Assembly: GCA_963663265.2 (NCBI GenBank)
Contig: CAXXXM010000002.1
Coordinates: forward strand, 930,001 to 994,000
Direction of reading: 5' to 3'
DNA: 64,000 nucleotides
Origin: JAEXOD01 sp963663265
GTDB taxonomy: Bacteria; Bacteroidota; Ignavibacteria; Ignavibacteriales; Melioribacteraceae
This document shows positions 36,989-47,255 of this stretch, piece by piece (position 1 is the first letter of the stretch; each line of letters begins with the position of its first letter). The translations under genes and the position numbers were made by a program. Under the pieces are notes generated by a model. It searched no databases, was not told the origin of the DNA, and saw nothing but the letters and a program-made list of their open reading frames with translations.

Positions 36989-38119
36989 CTAATAATTAAA
37001 CTTTAATAAAATCTCATCACACAAAGAATACCCTTTAGTAGTAAGTTTAATTTTACTTTTTTCCACAACCAAATACTCTTCATTTTCTAATAATTTAATA
37101 ATTTTTTCGTTTTTTGCAAACCACTTATTATCAAATTCAAATATTCTTGTTAAATCTATTCCTGTACTTCGCAAACCCATTAAAACAAACTCTTCTAACT
37201 TTTGCTTGTCAGTTAACTTTTCTAAATTGATTGCTGCCTGACCATTATTATTAATCTGTTTATTATATAAACTTAATGCCGTATAATTATTCCACCTATA
37301 TCCACTCATAAATGAATGTGAAGATGGTCCTAAGCCCAAATAGTCCTTATATTCCCAGTAATATTTATTATGTAAACATTGAAATCCATCTTTAGAAAAA
37401 TTGGATACTTCGTATTGGAAAAACTCTTTTTTATTCAAATATTCAATTGTAAGCTCATATAAATCAGCATCATAATCATCATCATTAATTTTCACTTTTC
37501 CATCTAATACTTGTTTATTCAGTATTGTCCCCGGTTCAACAATCAAGCTATAACATGATATGTGATTAATAGGTAATGAAACAGCAATATCTAAATTTTT
37601 TATCCACTTTTCTTTTGTTTGCTTGGGCAGATTAAATATTAAATCTAAGCTGATATTATTAAATCCGGAATCCTTTGCATTCTTTATCATTTCAACAGCT
37701 TGAGCCGCTTTATGAATTCTTGTTAAATATTCAAGATCATTATCATCAAACGATTGAACACCAATACTTATTCTATTTATTCCCGTTTTATTCAAAGTTT
37801 CAAGCTTTTCTTTTGATAAAGTACCCGGATTAGCTTCAAGTGTTATTTCAACTTCTTTTTCATATTGGAACTTATGTTTAAGATGATTTATTATTCCTTC
37901 AAGTTGTTCAGCCGAAAGAATAGATGGTGTTCCGCCACCAAAAAATATTGTTTTTATACTATACTCATCTCTATACTTAGTGGAATAATAATCAATTTCA
38001 TTTAACAAAGAATTAATATAATCTTCAATACCATCAAATTTTATTATTGAGTAAAAATCACAATAAATACATTTATGATGACAAAAAGGTACGTGTATGT
38101 AAACTGCAAATGTTTTCAA
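36989..38119 (-). CDS. hemW: HemW-type radical SAM protein (haem chaperone)
   Basis: 376 residues, the length of HemW and shorter than true HemN. The radical SAM 4Fe-4S motif is C13-x3-C17-x2-C20 in VPFCHHKCIYCDFYS, followed by IFFGGGTPSIL and GINRISIGVQSFDD; the C-terminal HemN domain includes GLGPSSHSF and LMGLRSTGIDL. Although often annotated as coproporphyrinogen III dehydrogenase, this family (E. coli HemW, Lactococcus HemW) binds and delivers haem. Upstream of the symporter gene with an 8-bp gap; the pairing has no obvious metabolic logic. Confidence 0.93.
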   Translation of the reverse strand: MKTFAVYIHVPFCHHKCIYCDFYSIIKFDGIEDYINSLLNEIDYYSTKYRDEYSIKTIFFGGGTPSILSAEQLEGIINHLKHKFQYEKEVEITLEANPGTLSKEKLETLNKTGINRISIGVQSFDDNDLEYLTRIHKAAQAVEMIKNAKDSGFNNISLDLIFNLPKQTKEKWIKNLDIAVSLPINHISCYSLIVEPGTILNKQVLDGKVKINDDDYDADLYELTIEYLNKKEFFQYEVSNFSKDGFQCLHNKYYWEYKDYLGLGPSSHSFMSGYRWNNYTALSLYNKQINNNGQAAINLEKLTDKQKLEEFVLMGLRSTGIDLTRIFEFDNKWFAKNEKIIKLLENEEYLVVEKSKIKLTTKGYSLCDEILLKFNY

Positions 38120-38200
38120 ATATTTTATATTTTATTAGTAATTAATGTTTTAATTTAATAATTTATTTACAAAGAATGAATTTATTTATTGAGGTTATTA

Positions 38201-38626
38201 ATGTCAAACTTAGATACAGCAATTTTAATGGCTGCAAAAGCTCATAAAGATCAGAAAGACAAAGCGGGCGAGCCATATATTTTACATCCTATTAGAGTTA
38301 TGATGAAAATGACAACTGAAGAAGAAAAAATTGCCGCAATTTTACATGATGCCATTGAAGACTCCGATCTTTCTGTTGGCGATTTACACAAAGCCGGTTT
38401 TAGTAATGATATTATTGAAGCTGTTAAATTGTTAACAAGAGATGAGGCAATTCCTTATGACGATTATATTACAGGAATTGAAACTAATAAATTGGCACTT
38501 AAAATTAAAATTGCTGATTTAGAAGATAATATGAATATTTTACGGCTTAATACAATTGATGACAAGGCTATTAAAAGAATAACTAAGCACTTTAACAACT
38601 ATAAAAAACTTATAAAACTTCTATAA
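38201..38626 (+). CDS. MESH1-like HD-domain (p)ppGpp hydrolase
   Basis: 141 residues, a stand-alone HD domain without synthetase, TGS or ACT parts. Metal-binding landmarks are AHKDQKDKAGEPYILHPIRV (H15, H29), ILHDAIEDSDL (the HD pair H49-D50 and the ED catalytic pair) and IKIADLEDNM. This is the arrangement of the hydrolase half of RelA/SpoT and of small alarmone hydrolases (MESH1/SAH), which degrade (p)ppGpp. I chose the ATG at 38201, with GAGG ten bases upstream, over an in-frame TTG at 38189. Twelve bp separate it from the DUF3592 gene. Confidence 0.85.
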   Translation: MSNLDTAILMAAKAHKDQKDKAGEPYILHPIRVMMKMTTEEEKIAAILHDAIEDSDLSVGDLHKAGFSNDIIEAVKLLTRDEAIPYDDYITGIETNKLALKIKIADLEDNMNILRLNTIDDKAIKRITKHFNNYKKLIKLL

Positions 38627-38638
38627 TTGAGGTATTAA

Positions 38639-39712
38639 ATGTCATCAAATATTCATCCTAAATTAAAAACAGAATACAATTCATTAAAATTTATGAGTTT
38701 CTTATTCCCTATATTAGGGGGAATTTTTTTTATTGTTGCCCTTTTCTTTTTTATCAGCAATCATAATGATGATGATTCATTAGTTTTGTTGATCATTTCA
38801 TTTGTAGTTTTTTTACTATTTAGTGGACTTCCATTTTTATTTAGAAAAAATGTCCAAACAATAGAGGAAGCAAGCACAATTTTATTTAATCACACGCCTG
38901 TTAAAAAAACACTTAATTCTACAAATATTTTGAGCTTTAAAGGTTCAATTTATTATCTAACCGATTTAAATACTTCGGATGAAAATAACAAAACTTTTAT
39001 TTCGTTATTTACATCAAAAAATAAAGTACCAAAAAAACCACCAATTGAAGTTAATGCATATTTTTCAGAAACGAAAAGCAACAAAGCAATATTAGTTGAC
39101 GATGGCAAAAACTTATTTACCGGAAATCTAATTGATAAAACTCAAGCACGTGAACTATTATACAAAAGCATTCGTTTTAGTCCCATTATTTATACCATTG
39201 TTTCAATAATAATTATTATTCTACTTATTATTGTGGGACTTGAAATCAATGATAGAAAGATTTTTGAACAACATGTAATCGATTCATTTAAATGGAATTC
39301 TGTTAAAGGGGAAGTAACTTCGACTGGAATCCAACTTGTTAAAATAAAACGAGATAAAAACACACTTGACGGTTATAATGCTATTGTTGAATATGAATAT
39401 AAGGTTAATAATAAAACTTATAAAGCCAATACAATTAGTTTAGATTATACTGCCTCTACTGATTTTGCATATACTAAACAAATAATTAATTCTTATCCAA
39501 TTAATGATAGTGCGGAAATATTTTACAATCCTCACAACCCTAACGAGTCTTATTTAATTAAAGCTAACTTAAGTGCTATTCAGTCACGTAACCATACAAT
39601 GTTTATTACTTTAATAATAGTTGTTTTTATTTTTATTGTTATTAATATTTTTGCAATATATTTGGTTAGAAAAAGCATTAAAAAGCAAAAAATGTTATTG
39701 GAGAAATTATAA
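38639..39712 (+). CDS. DUF3592-like membrane protein
   Basis: 357 residues. Two adjacent transmembrane helices near the N-terminus (about 18-38 and 44-65), one in the middle (about 180-200) and one near the C-terminus (about 322-345), followed by a basic tail. The region between the last two helices (WNSVKGEVTSTGI... YNAIVEYEYKVNNKTYKANTI... AEIFYNPHNPNESYLIK) has the 'W....G.v..s .... y.v.v.Y.Y.v.g..y.g..i ... v.vyYnP.nP..s.L' pattern of DUF3592. Function unknown. Middle gene of a closely spaced three-gene unit (12 bp and 4 bp gaps). Confidence 0.75.
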   Translation: MSSNIHPKLKTEYNSLKFMSFLFPILGGIFFIVALFFFISNHNDDDSLVLLIISFVVFLLFSGLPFLFRKNVQTIEEASTILFNHTPVKKTLNSTNILSFKGSIYYLTDLNTSDENNKTFISLFTSKNKVPKKPPIEVNAYFSETKSNKAILVDDGKNLFTGNLIDKTQARELLYKSIRFSPIIYTIVSIIIIILLIIVGLEINDRKIFEQHVIDSFKWNSVKGEVTSTGIQLVKIKRDKNTLDGYNAIVEYEYKVNNKTYKANTISLDYTASTDFAYTKQIINSYPINDSAEIFYNPHNPNESYLIKANLSAIQSRNHTMFITLIIVVFIFIVINIFAIYLVRKSIKKQKMLLEKL

Positions 39713-39716
39713 ATAA

Positions 39717-40622
39717 ATGACAAAAAAAATTGCCATTGCGGGTGCAACCGGATTTATAGGCAGCAAAATTGTTGCTAATTTAATCCAAAACGAATTTGAA
39801 GTAGTGATTATTGGTAGAAATATTGAAAGGGCTAAAAAAATTTTCCCCAACTGTAAATATTTTGCCGATTACAGCCTTAACCATTTAACTGAATTAGAAA
39901 ATTGTTATGCTTTTATTAATTTAGCAGGAACAAATATTTTAAGCAGGAGATGGAATGATGATTTCAAAGATAGCATTATTTCAAGCAGAGTAAATACCAC
40001 GCGGGCAATTATTAATTTAATCAGTAAGTTAAACAATAAACCTAAAGTATTAATAAATGCTTCTGCTATCGGGTATTATGGGAATTCCGAAACAAAAACT
40101 TTTTCGGAAAATGATTTAGCAGGGAATGAATTCCTTTCAAAAGTATGCGAAAAATGGGAAAATGAATCTCAAAAAGTTTCTGAATTTAACATTAGAAACG
40201 TATCAATACGAATTGGAATTGTTCTATCAAAAGAAGGGGGAGCTTTACAACGTATGATTATTCCCTTTAAGCTATTTATTGGTGGACCAATTGCAGACGG
40301 CCCCCAATGGTTTTCGTGGATACATATTGATGATTTAGTTAATTTGTTTATTTATGCAATTAATAACCAAGAAATGACTGGAGCATATAACGCAACTGCA
40401 CCAAACCCTGTTAGAATGAAACATTTTACAAACATATTAGGACAAGTACTAAAACGCCCTTCATTTTTTATTGTACCAAAGTTTATCCTTCAACTAATTT
40501 TTGGTGAAGGTGCCGATATGCTTACAAAAGGAAACCGTGTTTTACCCACACGCACAATCGAATCAGGATTTATATTTACTCACCCCAACCTTGAAGGAAC
40601 CATTAGGGATATTTTGAAATAA
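39717..40622 (+). CDS. TIGR01777-type SDR epimerase (YfcH/SulA-like)
   Basis: 301 residues of an extended short-chain dehydrogenase fold. NAD(P)-binding GATGFIGSKI is at 9-18, FINLAGTNILSRRWND follows near 63-78 (the LAG..i..rRWt signature of the family), then NASAIGYYG with the catalytic Tyr-x-x-x-Lys replaced by the family's usual arrangement, WEN at 'CEKWENES', RIGIVLS, and FSWIHIDDLV. The C-terminal 60 residues form the DUF1731-like segment (GAYNATAPNPV, GADMLTKGNRVLP). Substrate unknown. Last gene of the unit; a short hairpin without a T tract follows. Confidence 0.88.
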   Translation: MTKKIAIAGATGFIGSKIVANLIQNEFEVVIIGRNIERAKKIFPNCKYFADYSLNHLTELENCYAFINLAGTNILSRRWNDDFKDSIISSRVNTTRAIINLISKLNNKPKVLINASAIGYYGNSETKTFSENDLAGNEFLSKVCEKWENESQKVSEFNIRNVSIRIGIVLSKEGGALQRMIIPFKLFIGGPIADGPQWFSWIHIDDLVNLFIYAINNQEMTGAYNATAPNPVRMKHFTNILGQVLKRPSFFIVPKFILQLIFGEGADMLTKGNRVLPTRTIESGFIFTHPNLEGTIRDILK

Positions 40623-40686
40623 CTTTCACTCCTCTTAACTATTAAAAGTTAAGAAGAGCGAAATTATTAATACTTTTGTAAAAGGG

Positions 40687-43600
40687 TTACTTTAATAATA
40701 AAAGTTTTTTAGATGAAGTAAATTGACCGGAAGTCAGTTTATAAAAATAAACGCCACTTGCCAAATTAGAAGCGTTAAATTCTACTAAATAAGTACCCGC
40801 TTGTTTGTATTCATCAAACAATGTTTTAATTTTGTTGCCTAATATATCATATATTTCAAGTTTTGTTTTTCCAATATTATTTATCGGAATTGAATATTTT
40901 ATTTTTGTTGTTGGATTAAATGGATTAGGATAATTTTGTTCCAATGAATATTCTGTTACAATATTTTTCTCATTATCAACATCATTCATTAAATAATCAT
41001 ATCGTATAAATTCCGAAGATTCTATATCAGCATTACCATTTCCTGATGGTACTTGATTTGTTAAAGCACCTCCATCAGTAGTTGAATAATTACCAACTGC
41101 TAAATATAAATTGGTTGGAAGAGTTCCGAATTCTTGCACAAGATTAATAGTTCCTTCTAAAAATGTTCCTGCTGCTTTTGTTACATTTCCGGAGTTATCA
41201 TACCATCCCACATAATTGTTTGTACTTTCATTTGCTAAGTAAGCATCCCAACTAATAACTTTTCCCGATTTACCCCACGGTGCTGTTATTAAATTGGTTA
41301 ATGTATCGGTAATAAAAATAAATGCGTCCTTACCTAATGACAATGCAGACTCAGTAGCAACATAAAGTTCAGTTCCATTCCAATCAGCATACAAACTTAC
41401 ATTGTTGTTGCTGCTTACAACATTTGCACTTTCATCTAAGTTGCCATCCATAACATAATCGGTTGTTCCACCCGTACCTCCTGATAACGTAATTTTAAAA
41501 TCTTGTCCATTATTATTATTCCAGGTGTTATCATTAAAGCGAATAACAAAATTAATCTCATTAACATTTTGAATAGAATTATTAAAAGGACCAATATTAA
41601 TCTGCATAGTATAATTAGTATCCGGTGTGCTAAAAGGAGATTCAACTGCAGGTCCGCCGGAGTATATTGCTGTACCGGGTGTCCAATATATATTATTTAC
41701 AAGCTGCCAACTATTAATTCCCCAATGCAAATAACCACCTTGTGGTGCTCCACCAACAGTAATTGTTATTGTATCATTAATTGAAGGTTCTGTTGGTTCC
41801 CAACTTACTCCCGTGTTAGTTCCACCACCACCACCTGTTCCATCTCCTATCCAGGTATGTTTTATTGGTGATTTTGCAATATTTCCTTTTGTATCAACTG
41901 CTTCTATATAATAATCAACCAACTTTTCATTTAAGTCATTAATATCTGCTGAATATTCTTTAGCCTTAACTAATGGTTGGATGGATGTTTGGGCTGTGAT
42001 ATCAATGCCGGTCATTTCAATTATTTGCCAATCACCAACACTACTTCCACCGAAATAAGTTAAATTATCATTATTAATTGAACCAGTATTACTTAAACGA
42101 TATTTTAGCTTAACTGATTGTAATCCGCTTACATCATATACATAACTCCATATTTTAATATTATTTGTTTGAACCACTCCCCACTCGCTGCTACCTGGGT
42201 TGTAAGGCTCACGTTGTGGAATAAATATTGTTGGTGGAGTTAAGTCTGTTCCTGTAATTTGCTGAGATAGTGTTACTGCTTGGTTTGCTGCACGTGTTGG
42301 TTGGTCATCCCATATACCATTTAAGGAATTATCCCAATACCAATAATCGCTCGATTCACCAACTAACAAATATTTCCACGAGTTAATTGTGTTTTGATCA
42401 CTTGGGGCAATTTGCTCTGCGGTAAAAACACTATTTTTTGCGGCAGTTAATACCGACCAACTATTTCTATCCGGCGAGTATCCTTCATTATTTGGTTCAC
42501 CAAGCCATTTTTTAAATTCAGGATCTCCATTATCGGCTCCACTCCATGACCCATCTTCAATGTGTATAACATCATTAACATCAGGAGGAAACATATCCAA
42601 ATAATCTTGAATTGTTGTACATACAAATCTTGTTGGATTAGCAGAAAGCCAATTTACAAAATTTTGAAAATTGGAGTTATAATAAGAATCACTTCCTCCG
42701 CCATAATTATCACCATCATGTGCCAACACAATTAGTATTGGGTGTTGTGCATCAGTATTATAAGATTCAAACTGACTCATAACGGATTCATAATTTAAAG
42801 CTCCAAAACCACCACGTCCATCTTCATTACCTAAGTATCTATCCCCAGGCACTGCAATTATTTTAGTTTTAACTCCTGTTTCAGGATTAGTATATTCTAC
42901 ATAGTGTGGTTGCCTGCCCCATCGTGCCGATGTTTTTGTAGGAGCCCATACATTGTTTAGCTGTATCCAGTCGTTTGGATTTGGATTTAAAATATCCGCC
43001 TTATTTGGTTCGTATAAGTTTCCTCCCAAATTAAATGGAAATCCTTCACATGCTCTTTCAAAATGTATATTATCAACAATTATCCACTCCAAGCCTTCAT
43101 CAACCAAAGCTGGAATCATTCTATTGCTAAATGCGTTTTCCGGTGGGAATATTCCTTTTGAGTAGTTTCCACCAAAATTAGTAGTAATAATATTTTTGTG
43201 CATCTGCAATTGTTTACGAATATCAGTATAATCTATTAATCCCATTAATGGATGGAAATAACCAAAACCTACCATATCTAAACGTGGATTTCCTAATGTA
43301 GTAGTTTGTGTTTTAATTGTCTGCCAATGCGATTTCCAATTATTAAAGTTACCGTTGCCATTATTTTCTAAGTTATTTAAGTTTTCAACAAGAGAGCCGG
43401 AAAAACTAACTTGTGAGCCAAAGTGTCCCATATTTACTGATATCCCTTTTTGAACCGCATTTTTAGTCCATATTGTATAAGGACCTATCCTTTGATCGTG
43501 AATTGAAGTTACTGAAAAAGGATATCTATTTTGTGCATCTGTTTGTACTATTGATTCATAAGGCCAATATATTGGTTGATGCATATGCCATAAAAATGCT

Positions 43601-43695
43601 ATGTAAATAGGAGGATTGTTTTTATTCTCTTTTTCTTGTGCAAATGTATAAACATAAATGTTTATTAATAATATAAAAAGTAAAAATTTTTTCAT
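40687..43695 (-). CDS. T9SS-secreted glycoside hydrolase family 57 protein with starch-binding-like domain
   Basis: About 1002 residues from the ATG at 43695 (MKKFLLFILLINIYVYTFAQ signal peptide); an in-frame start at 43716 would spoil the signal peptide. Residues about 25-400 form a GH57-type domain: FLWHMHQPIYWPYES (region I, HMHQP), VDMVGFGYFHPLMGLID, GIFPPENAFS (region with the carboxylate) and VLAHDGDNYGGG (region with the catalytic Asp). A central Ig-like part is followed by GGAPQGGYLHWGINSW, typical of a starch-binding CBM25/26-like module, a DOMON/CBM9-like part and the T9SS tail (NYPNPFNPTTKIKYSIP ... KKLLLLK). Likely an extracellular alpha-glucan amylase or transferase. Exact specificity is open. 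Confidence 0.85.
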   Translation of the reverse strand: MKKFLLFILLINIYVYTFAQEKENKNNPPIYIAFLWHMHQPIYWPYESIVQTDAQNRYPFSVTSIHDQRIGPYTIWTKNAVQKGISVNMGHFGSQVSFSGSLVENLNNLENNGNGNFNNWKSHWQTIKTQTTTLGNPRLDMVGFGYFHPLMGLIDYTDIRKQLQMHKNIITTNFGGNYSKGIFPPENAFSNRMIPALVDEGLEWIIVDNIHFERACEGFPFNLGGNLYEPNKADILNPNPNDWIQLNNVWAPTKTSARWGRQPHYVEYTNPETGVKTKIIAVPGDRYLGNEDGRGGFGALNYESVMSQFESYNTDAQHPILIVLAHDGDNYGGGSDSYYNSNFQNFVNWLSANPTRFVCTTIQDYLDMFPPDVNDVIHIEDGSWSGADNGDPEFKKWLGEPNNEGYSPDRNSWSVLTAAKNSVFTAEQIAPSDQNTINSWKYLLVGESSDYWYWDNSLNGIWDDQPTRAANQAVTLSQQITGTDLTPPTIFIPQREPYNPGSSEWGVVQTNNIKIWSYVYDVSGLQSVKLKYRLSNTGSINNDNLTYFGGSSVGDWQIIEMTGIDITAQTSIQPLVKAKEYSADINDLNEKLVDYYIEAVDTKGNIAKSPIKHTWIGDGTGGGGGTNTGVSWEPTEPSINDTITITVGGAPQGGYLHWGINSWQLVNNIYWTPGTAIYSGGPAVESPFSTPDTNYTMQINIGPFNNSIQNVNEINFVIRFNDNTWNNNNGQDFKITLSGGTGGTTDYVMDGNLDESANVVSSNNNVSLYADWNGTELYVATESALSLGKDAFIFITDTLTNLITAPWGKSGKVISWDAYLANESTNNYVGWYDNSGNVTKAAGTFLEGTINLVQEFGTLPTNLYLAVGNYSTTDGGALTNQVPSGNGNADIESSEFIRYDYLMNDVDNEKNIVTEYSLEQNYPNPFNPTTKIKYSIPINNIGKTKLEIYDILGNKIKTLFDEYKQAGTYLVEFNASNLASGVYFYKLTSGQFTSSKKLLLLK

Positions 43696-43777
43696 TATTA
43701 TTACGTCCTGTAACAAAGTATTATACTAATATATTTATTTACAATATTCTATCATAATTATATCTAAGGTTTAAAAT

Positions 43778-43818
43778 AAAAAATCCTCCAATTACAACTG
43801 CAATATGGAGGATTTTGT
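43778..43818 (-). terminator. Rho-independent terminator
   Basis: AAAATCCTCCA and TGGAGGATTTT pair across a 15-base loop, with A/T tracts on both sides. It follows the 43833-47234 gene on the minus strand and separates it from the GH57 gene. Confidence 0.85.
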
Positions 43819-43832
43819 ATATTTTTAGAATT

Positions 43833-46800
43833 TTATTTAGTTAACAGTAATTTTTTTGTAGCAACAAAATTACCGGCTTTAATGGTATAGAAATAAACAC
43901 CACTTGATAGACCACCCGATATTTTGGAAGCATCAAATGTAATTTGATATCTACCTGCATTAACTTCTTTATTAACCAATGTTGTTACTTCATGTCCCAA
44001 TATATCATAAACTTTAATGCTAACAAAAGTTTGTTCAGGAACTGAATATGAAATAATTGTAGATGGGTTAAATGGATTTGGATAGTTTTGCTCTAATGCA
44101 TAACTAAAATCATTATTTGTTTCATCATCAACACCCACAATGTGAACACCAATACCAAATTCATAAACTCTATTAGCTTCAGCTTGAATGGTATGCTCTT
44201 GGGTTGAAACCATATTAACAAAACCTGTAATTCCGCCACCACTCAAACTAAATGTAAAAATATTTCTCAATTCTTCAGGTACTAACTCTGCTAAATTACC
44301 CCATTTCAAAGTAACTATCCCAGCTTTACGCGATACAACATTTACCATCCAAGAATTACCTTGATTTCCATATCCTGAAAATGGTTTACGAATATCTTCA
44401 GCAAATTTTGTAAATTGAGCATTCCATTCAGTATTTACAAAATAAGCTGCAACAGAATTGTTTGCAGGAGAAATTGGAGGTTCAGCTAAATCGAATGCAG
44501 CATCAAAACCATCAGTTGCAGCAGCATTAACACCAAATGTTAACAAATTATCACTTGCATCTTCAGTAGAAGCAATTATGTTTACTTTCCAATCATCAAT
44601 AGATGGTTCAAGTGCTTTTTTATTGTTCGATTTTACTTCTTTTGAAGTATTAAATAAATCGAACGACATTTTTAATCCATCAGTTAAACTTGCAAACCAA
44701 TAACCTTTCCAAGTTTTTAATGTATCACTTAAATTGTATGCTTTTGTTGTATTTGAATAACCATAATATGCATTCTGAATCCAACCGCGTGTTACTGCTT
44801 CAGTTGGAGTTACATATGCTGTTCCCTTAACAAAATGCAAGTTAGCTTTAGCATATTTTGTTAAAAATGGAGAAGAAACAAGATTCCATCCTTTAACAAG
44901 AGATTTTTGTACAGAATCGGATACACCTAATCCTGATATTGTTAAATTAACTGAATCTTCTATTCCCAACCAATATCCATTACCGGCTAAAACAGTATCT
45001 TCGGCAGTATATCCATTGCTGTTATCATAAACGAATAAATAATATGGATTAATATCGCCACCAATAACAGAAGAAGCACTCGGATTTGTAGGATTTACAG
45101 GAGAAGAGAATAAATTCCACCCTGCATAAAATTTATTTTCCACATTGCTTACTGTACCATGTCCCAATAAATCTATTTGTTTAGTCGGATTTGTTGGATC
45201 GTTACTTATAATTATTAATTTTGAGTTTAAGTCTGTTGCTAATTGAGGTCTAAATCTAACGGTTAATATTGTACTTTGAGTTGGTAAAAGTGTAATTGTT
45301 GTACTGCCACTATAAGTGTAATAAGCATGTTCAGTAGTAATGTTTGTAATATTTAATGATGCTTGTCCATTGTTTGTTACAGTAACAGTTTTATTAACAT
45401 ATGCACCAACAGGAACATCACCATAATTTAATGATGCAGGGTCAACAGTTAAAGCAGGGTGTAACATTGTACCCGTACCTGCTAAATTTACAACATAAGA
45501 ACCTTGATCAGGATCATTATTAGTGATGGTCAATGTTTCCGTATAAACTGTTTCTGCAGTAGGAGCAAATTGCACTGGAATTGTTATACTATCATTAGGA
45601 ACAACCGTATAAGTTGTACCACCTGTAAATGTAAATACAGCATTAGAAGATACAATATTTGTTATTGATAAGTTACCATCACCAGTATTATAAACTTTTA
45701 GATTTTTTGTTAAACCATCACCAACAAGTACTTCCCCAAACTGTATTGTAGAAAGATTTGTAGAAATATTTGATACTGTTTGATAACCTGTACCTGTTAA
45801 GTTTACATTTACAGTTCCTTGATCCGGATCATCACTTATAATTGCAAGTGTGCCGGAATAATTTGTTGCAGCAGTAGGAGCAAAAGTAACCGGTATTGTT
45901 ACTGAATCATTTGGAACAATAGTATAAGTAGTACCACCTGTAAATGTAAATGCCGCATTTGATGATGTAATATTTGATATACTTAAATTGGCGTTACCTA
46001 TATTATAAACTTTAACATTTTTTTGAGATGTACTATTGATTAATACATTTTCATAAGCTAAAGTAGTTGGATTTACAGAAATATTCTGTACTGCATTAAT
46101 ACCCACAATAAGTTGAAAACTCTTTTCACCACCAGCTCCACTATTATAAGTATATGTGGACGTGGTTCTTATATCTTGAGTTAAACTTGTTGATAAATCT
46201 TTAATTTTGATTTCATAATTAGCCGGTACAGCTGCAAAATCAGCAAAAGTTATAGTTACATCCTGATTTATTTTGTCTGTATTAACTGTAAAATTCCAAA
46301 TAGATACAGTAGAACTTAAATCAACCAGTTTTTTAATGTCTTTAGAATATAATGGACCTAATGCAGAAGACCAATCATTATGAGAAAAATATACTTGTAT
46401 ATAATCACTTGGAGGGGCTGATGGTTTTGGTAAATCGATTAAAGTATCAAAACTATCTGTACCGCAATATCCCATACCTGCATAATTAAAATTATCGTTT
46501 AATGTACCAACAGAGGCACTAATTTTAACATTCCACCCTTCAAAAGTGCTGTTATTTAAATTGTAATTTGCATTTGGTAAAATACCTTGAATTAATTCAA
46601 AGCCATAAAAAGTAGATTCAAATGTTATTGCACCACCAGTATTAGTGTTTGTGAAAAGACCTGCTGGAACACCACCACAAATATTTCCACCAGCCCAATC
46701 TTCTTCAACATAAGCTACTAATAATATCTTGCTTGGATTTCCAATATCGGAAAGTTTAATTTTTGCTTCCCAGTAATTCTGATTTGTATTTTTCCAATTG

Positions 46801-47234
46801 CTCGTTTCAAAACCTTGATCTCCCCATGCACCACCAGTATATATTCTTTTAAACTCAGTATAGTCAACTGTTTTAAAGGCATAATGATAATTGGCAGTGA
46901 ATGGGAGTGTTGGAGTATATTGCCATACTTCACCTGAAGTAGTCCCCGTTCCGGTAGTAGGATTTGCTTGAGGATCAGTATCAATATATAAATGATATAC
47001 TCTATCATTATCTGTAACACCACCACTTACGCTATTTCCGTTATAGGCAAAATACAAGTAATCATCATCCCAAGTAACATAAGCCGATAAATCGGAATTA
47101 CTTGTTGTTGAAAATTTTTCTGTTGTTGTTTTAAAATCATTATTGCCATCAATAGCTATTGAGTGAAATGTTTGAGCATACATTGCACCATAGCAAATAA
47201 ATAACGTAAAAATCAGTAGTTTAAGTTTTGTCAT
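43833..47234 (-). CDS. T9SS-secreted multidomain protein with choice-of-anchor-D Ig-like repeats
   Basis: 1133 residues. Signal peptide (1-20, ending MYAQ); an N-terminal DOMON/CBM9-like domain (SAYVTWDDDYLYFAYNG, VYHLYIDTD); a beta domain; then three tandem Ig-like ASH/SPD2/Hydin (choice-of-anchor D) repeats at about 395-490, 490-585 and 590-690, each with 'v...G....k.v.vyN.G.a.LsI..I.s.na.Ftftg', 'vPfaPt' and 'sDDPd.gtv.vnL.GtG'; a long region with two W-N-L-x-S-S-P motifs (YAGWNLFSSPV, VKGWNLVSSPF); and a T9SS tail (NYPNPFNPSTIISYSVP ... KKLLLTK). The first two Ig repeats are near-identical in places. No catalytic domain recognised; probably surface-associated. A promoter with a CRP/FNR-type palindrome lies directly upstream. 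Confidence 0.88.
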   Translation of the reverse strand: MTKLKLLIFTLFICYGAMYAQTFHSIAIDGNNDFKTTTEKFSTTSNSDLSAYVTWDDDYLYFAYNGNSVSGGVTDNDRVYHLYIDTDPQANPTTGTGTTSGEVWQYTPTLPFTANYHYAFKTVDYTEFKRIYTGGAWGDQGFETSNWKNTNQNYWEAKIKLSDIGNPSKILLVAYVEEDWAGGNICGGVPAGLFTNTNTGGAITFESTFYGFELIQGILPNANYNLNNSTFEGWNVKISASVGTLNDNFNYAGMGYCGTDSFDTLIDLPKPSAPPSDYIQVYFSHNDWSSALGPLYSKDIKKLVDLSSTVSIWNFTVNTDKINQDVTITFADFAAVPANYEIKIKDLSTSLTQDIRTTSTYTYNSGAGGEKSFQLIVGINAVQNISVNPTTLAYENVLINSTSQKNVKVYNIGNANLSISNITSSNAAFTFTGGTTYTIVPNDSVTIPVTFAPTAATNYSGTLAIISDDPDQGTVNVNLTGTGYQTVSNISTNLSTIQFGEVLVGDGLTKNLKVYNTGDGNLSITNIVSSNAVFTFTGGTTYTVVPNDSITIPVQFAPTAETVYTETLTITNNDPDQGSYVVNLAGTGTMLHPALTVDPASLNYGDVPVGAYVNKTVTVTNNGQASLNITNITTEHAYYTYSGSTTITLLPTQSTILTVRFRPQLATDLNSKLIIISNDPTNPTKQIDLLGHGTVSNVENKFYAGWNLFSSPVNPTNPSASSVIGGDINPYYLFVYDNSNGYTAEDTVLAGNGYWLGIEDSVNLTISGLGVSDSVQKSLVKGWNLVSSPFLTKYAKANLHFVKGTAYVTPTEAVTRGWIQNAYYGYSNTTKAYNLSDTLKTWKGYWFASLTDGLKMSFDLFNTSKEVKSNNKKALEPSIDDWKVNIIASTEDASDNLLTFGVNAAATDGFDAAFDLAEPPISPANNSVAAYFVNTEWNAQFTKFAEDIRKPFSGYGNQGNSWMVNVVSRKAGIVTLKWGNLAELVPEELRNIFTFSLSGGGITGFVNMVSTQEHTIQAEANRVYEFGIGVHIVGVDDETNNDFSYALEQNYPNPFNPSTIISYSVPEQTFVSIKVYDILGHEVTTLVNKEVNAGRYQITFDASKISGGLSSGVYFYTIKAGNFVATKKLLLTK

Positions 47235-47255
47235 TTTTACCCCGTATTATTAGTA

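Noticed and set aside
36989..38119. Oxygen-independent coproporphyrinogen III oxidase (HemN)
   Set aside because: Length, CxxxCxxC spacing and lack of the HemN N-terminal extension fit HemW better.
40630..40660. Hairpin CTTAACT/AGTTAAG after the SDR gene
   Set aside because: Stem is short and A/T-rich and no T tract follows, so I did not call it a terminator.
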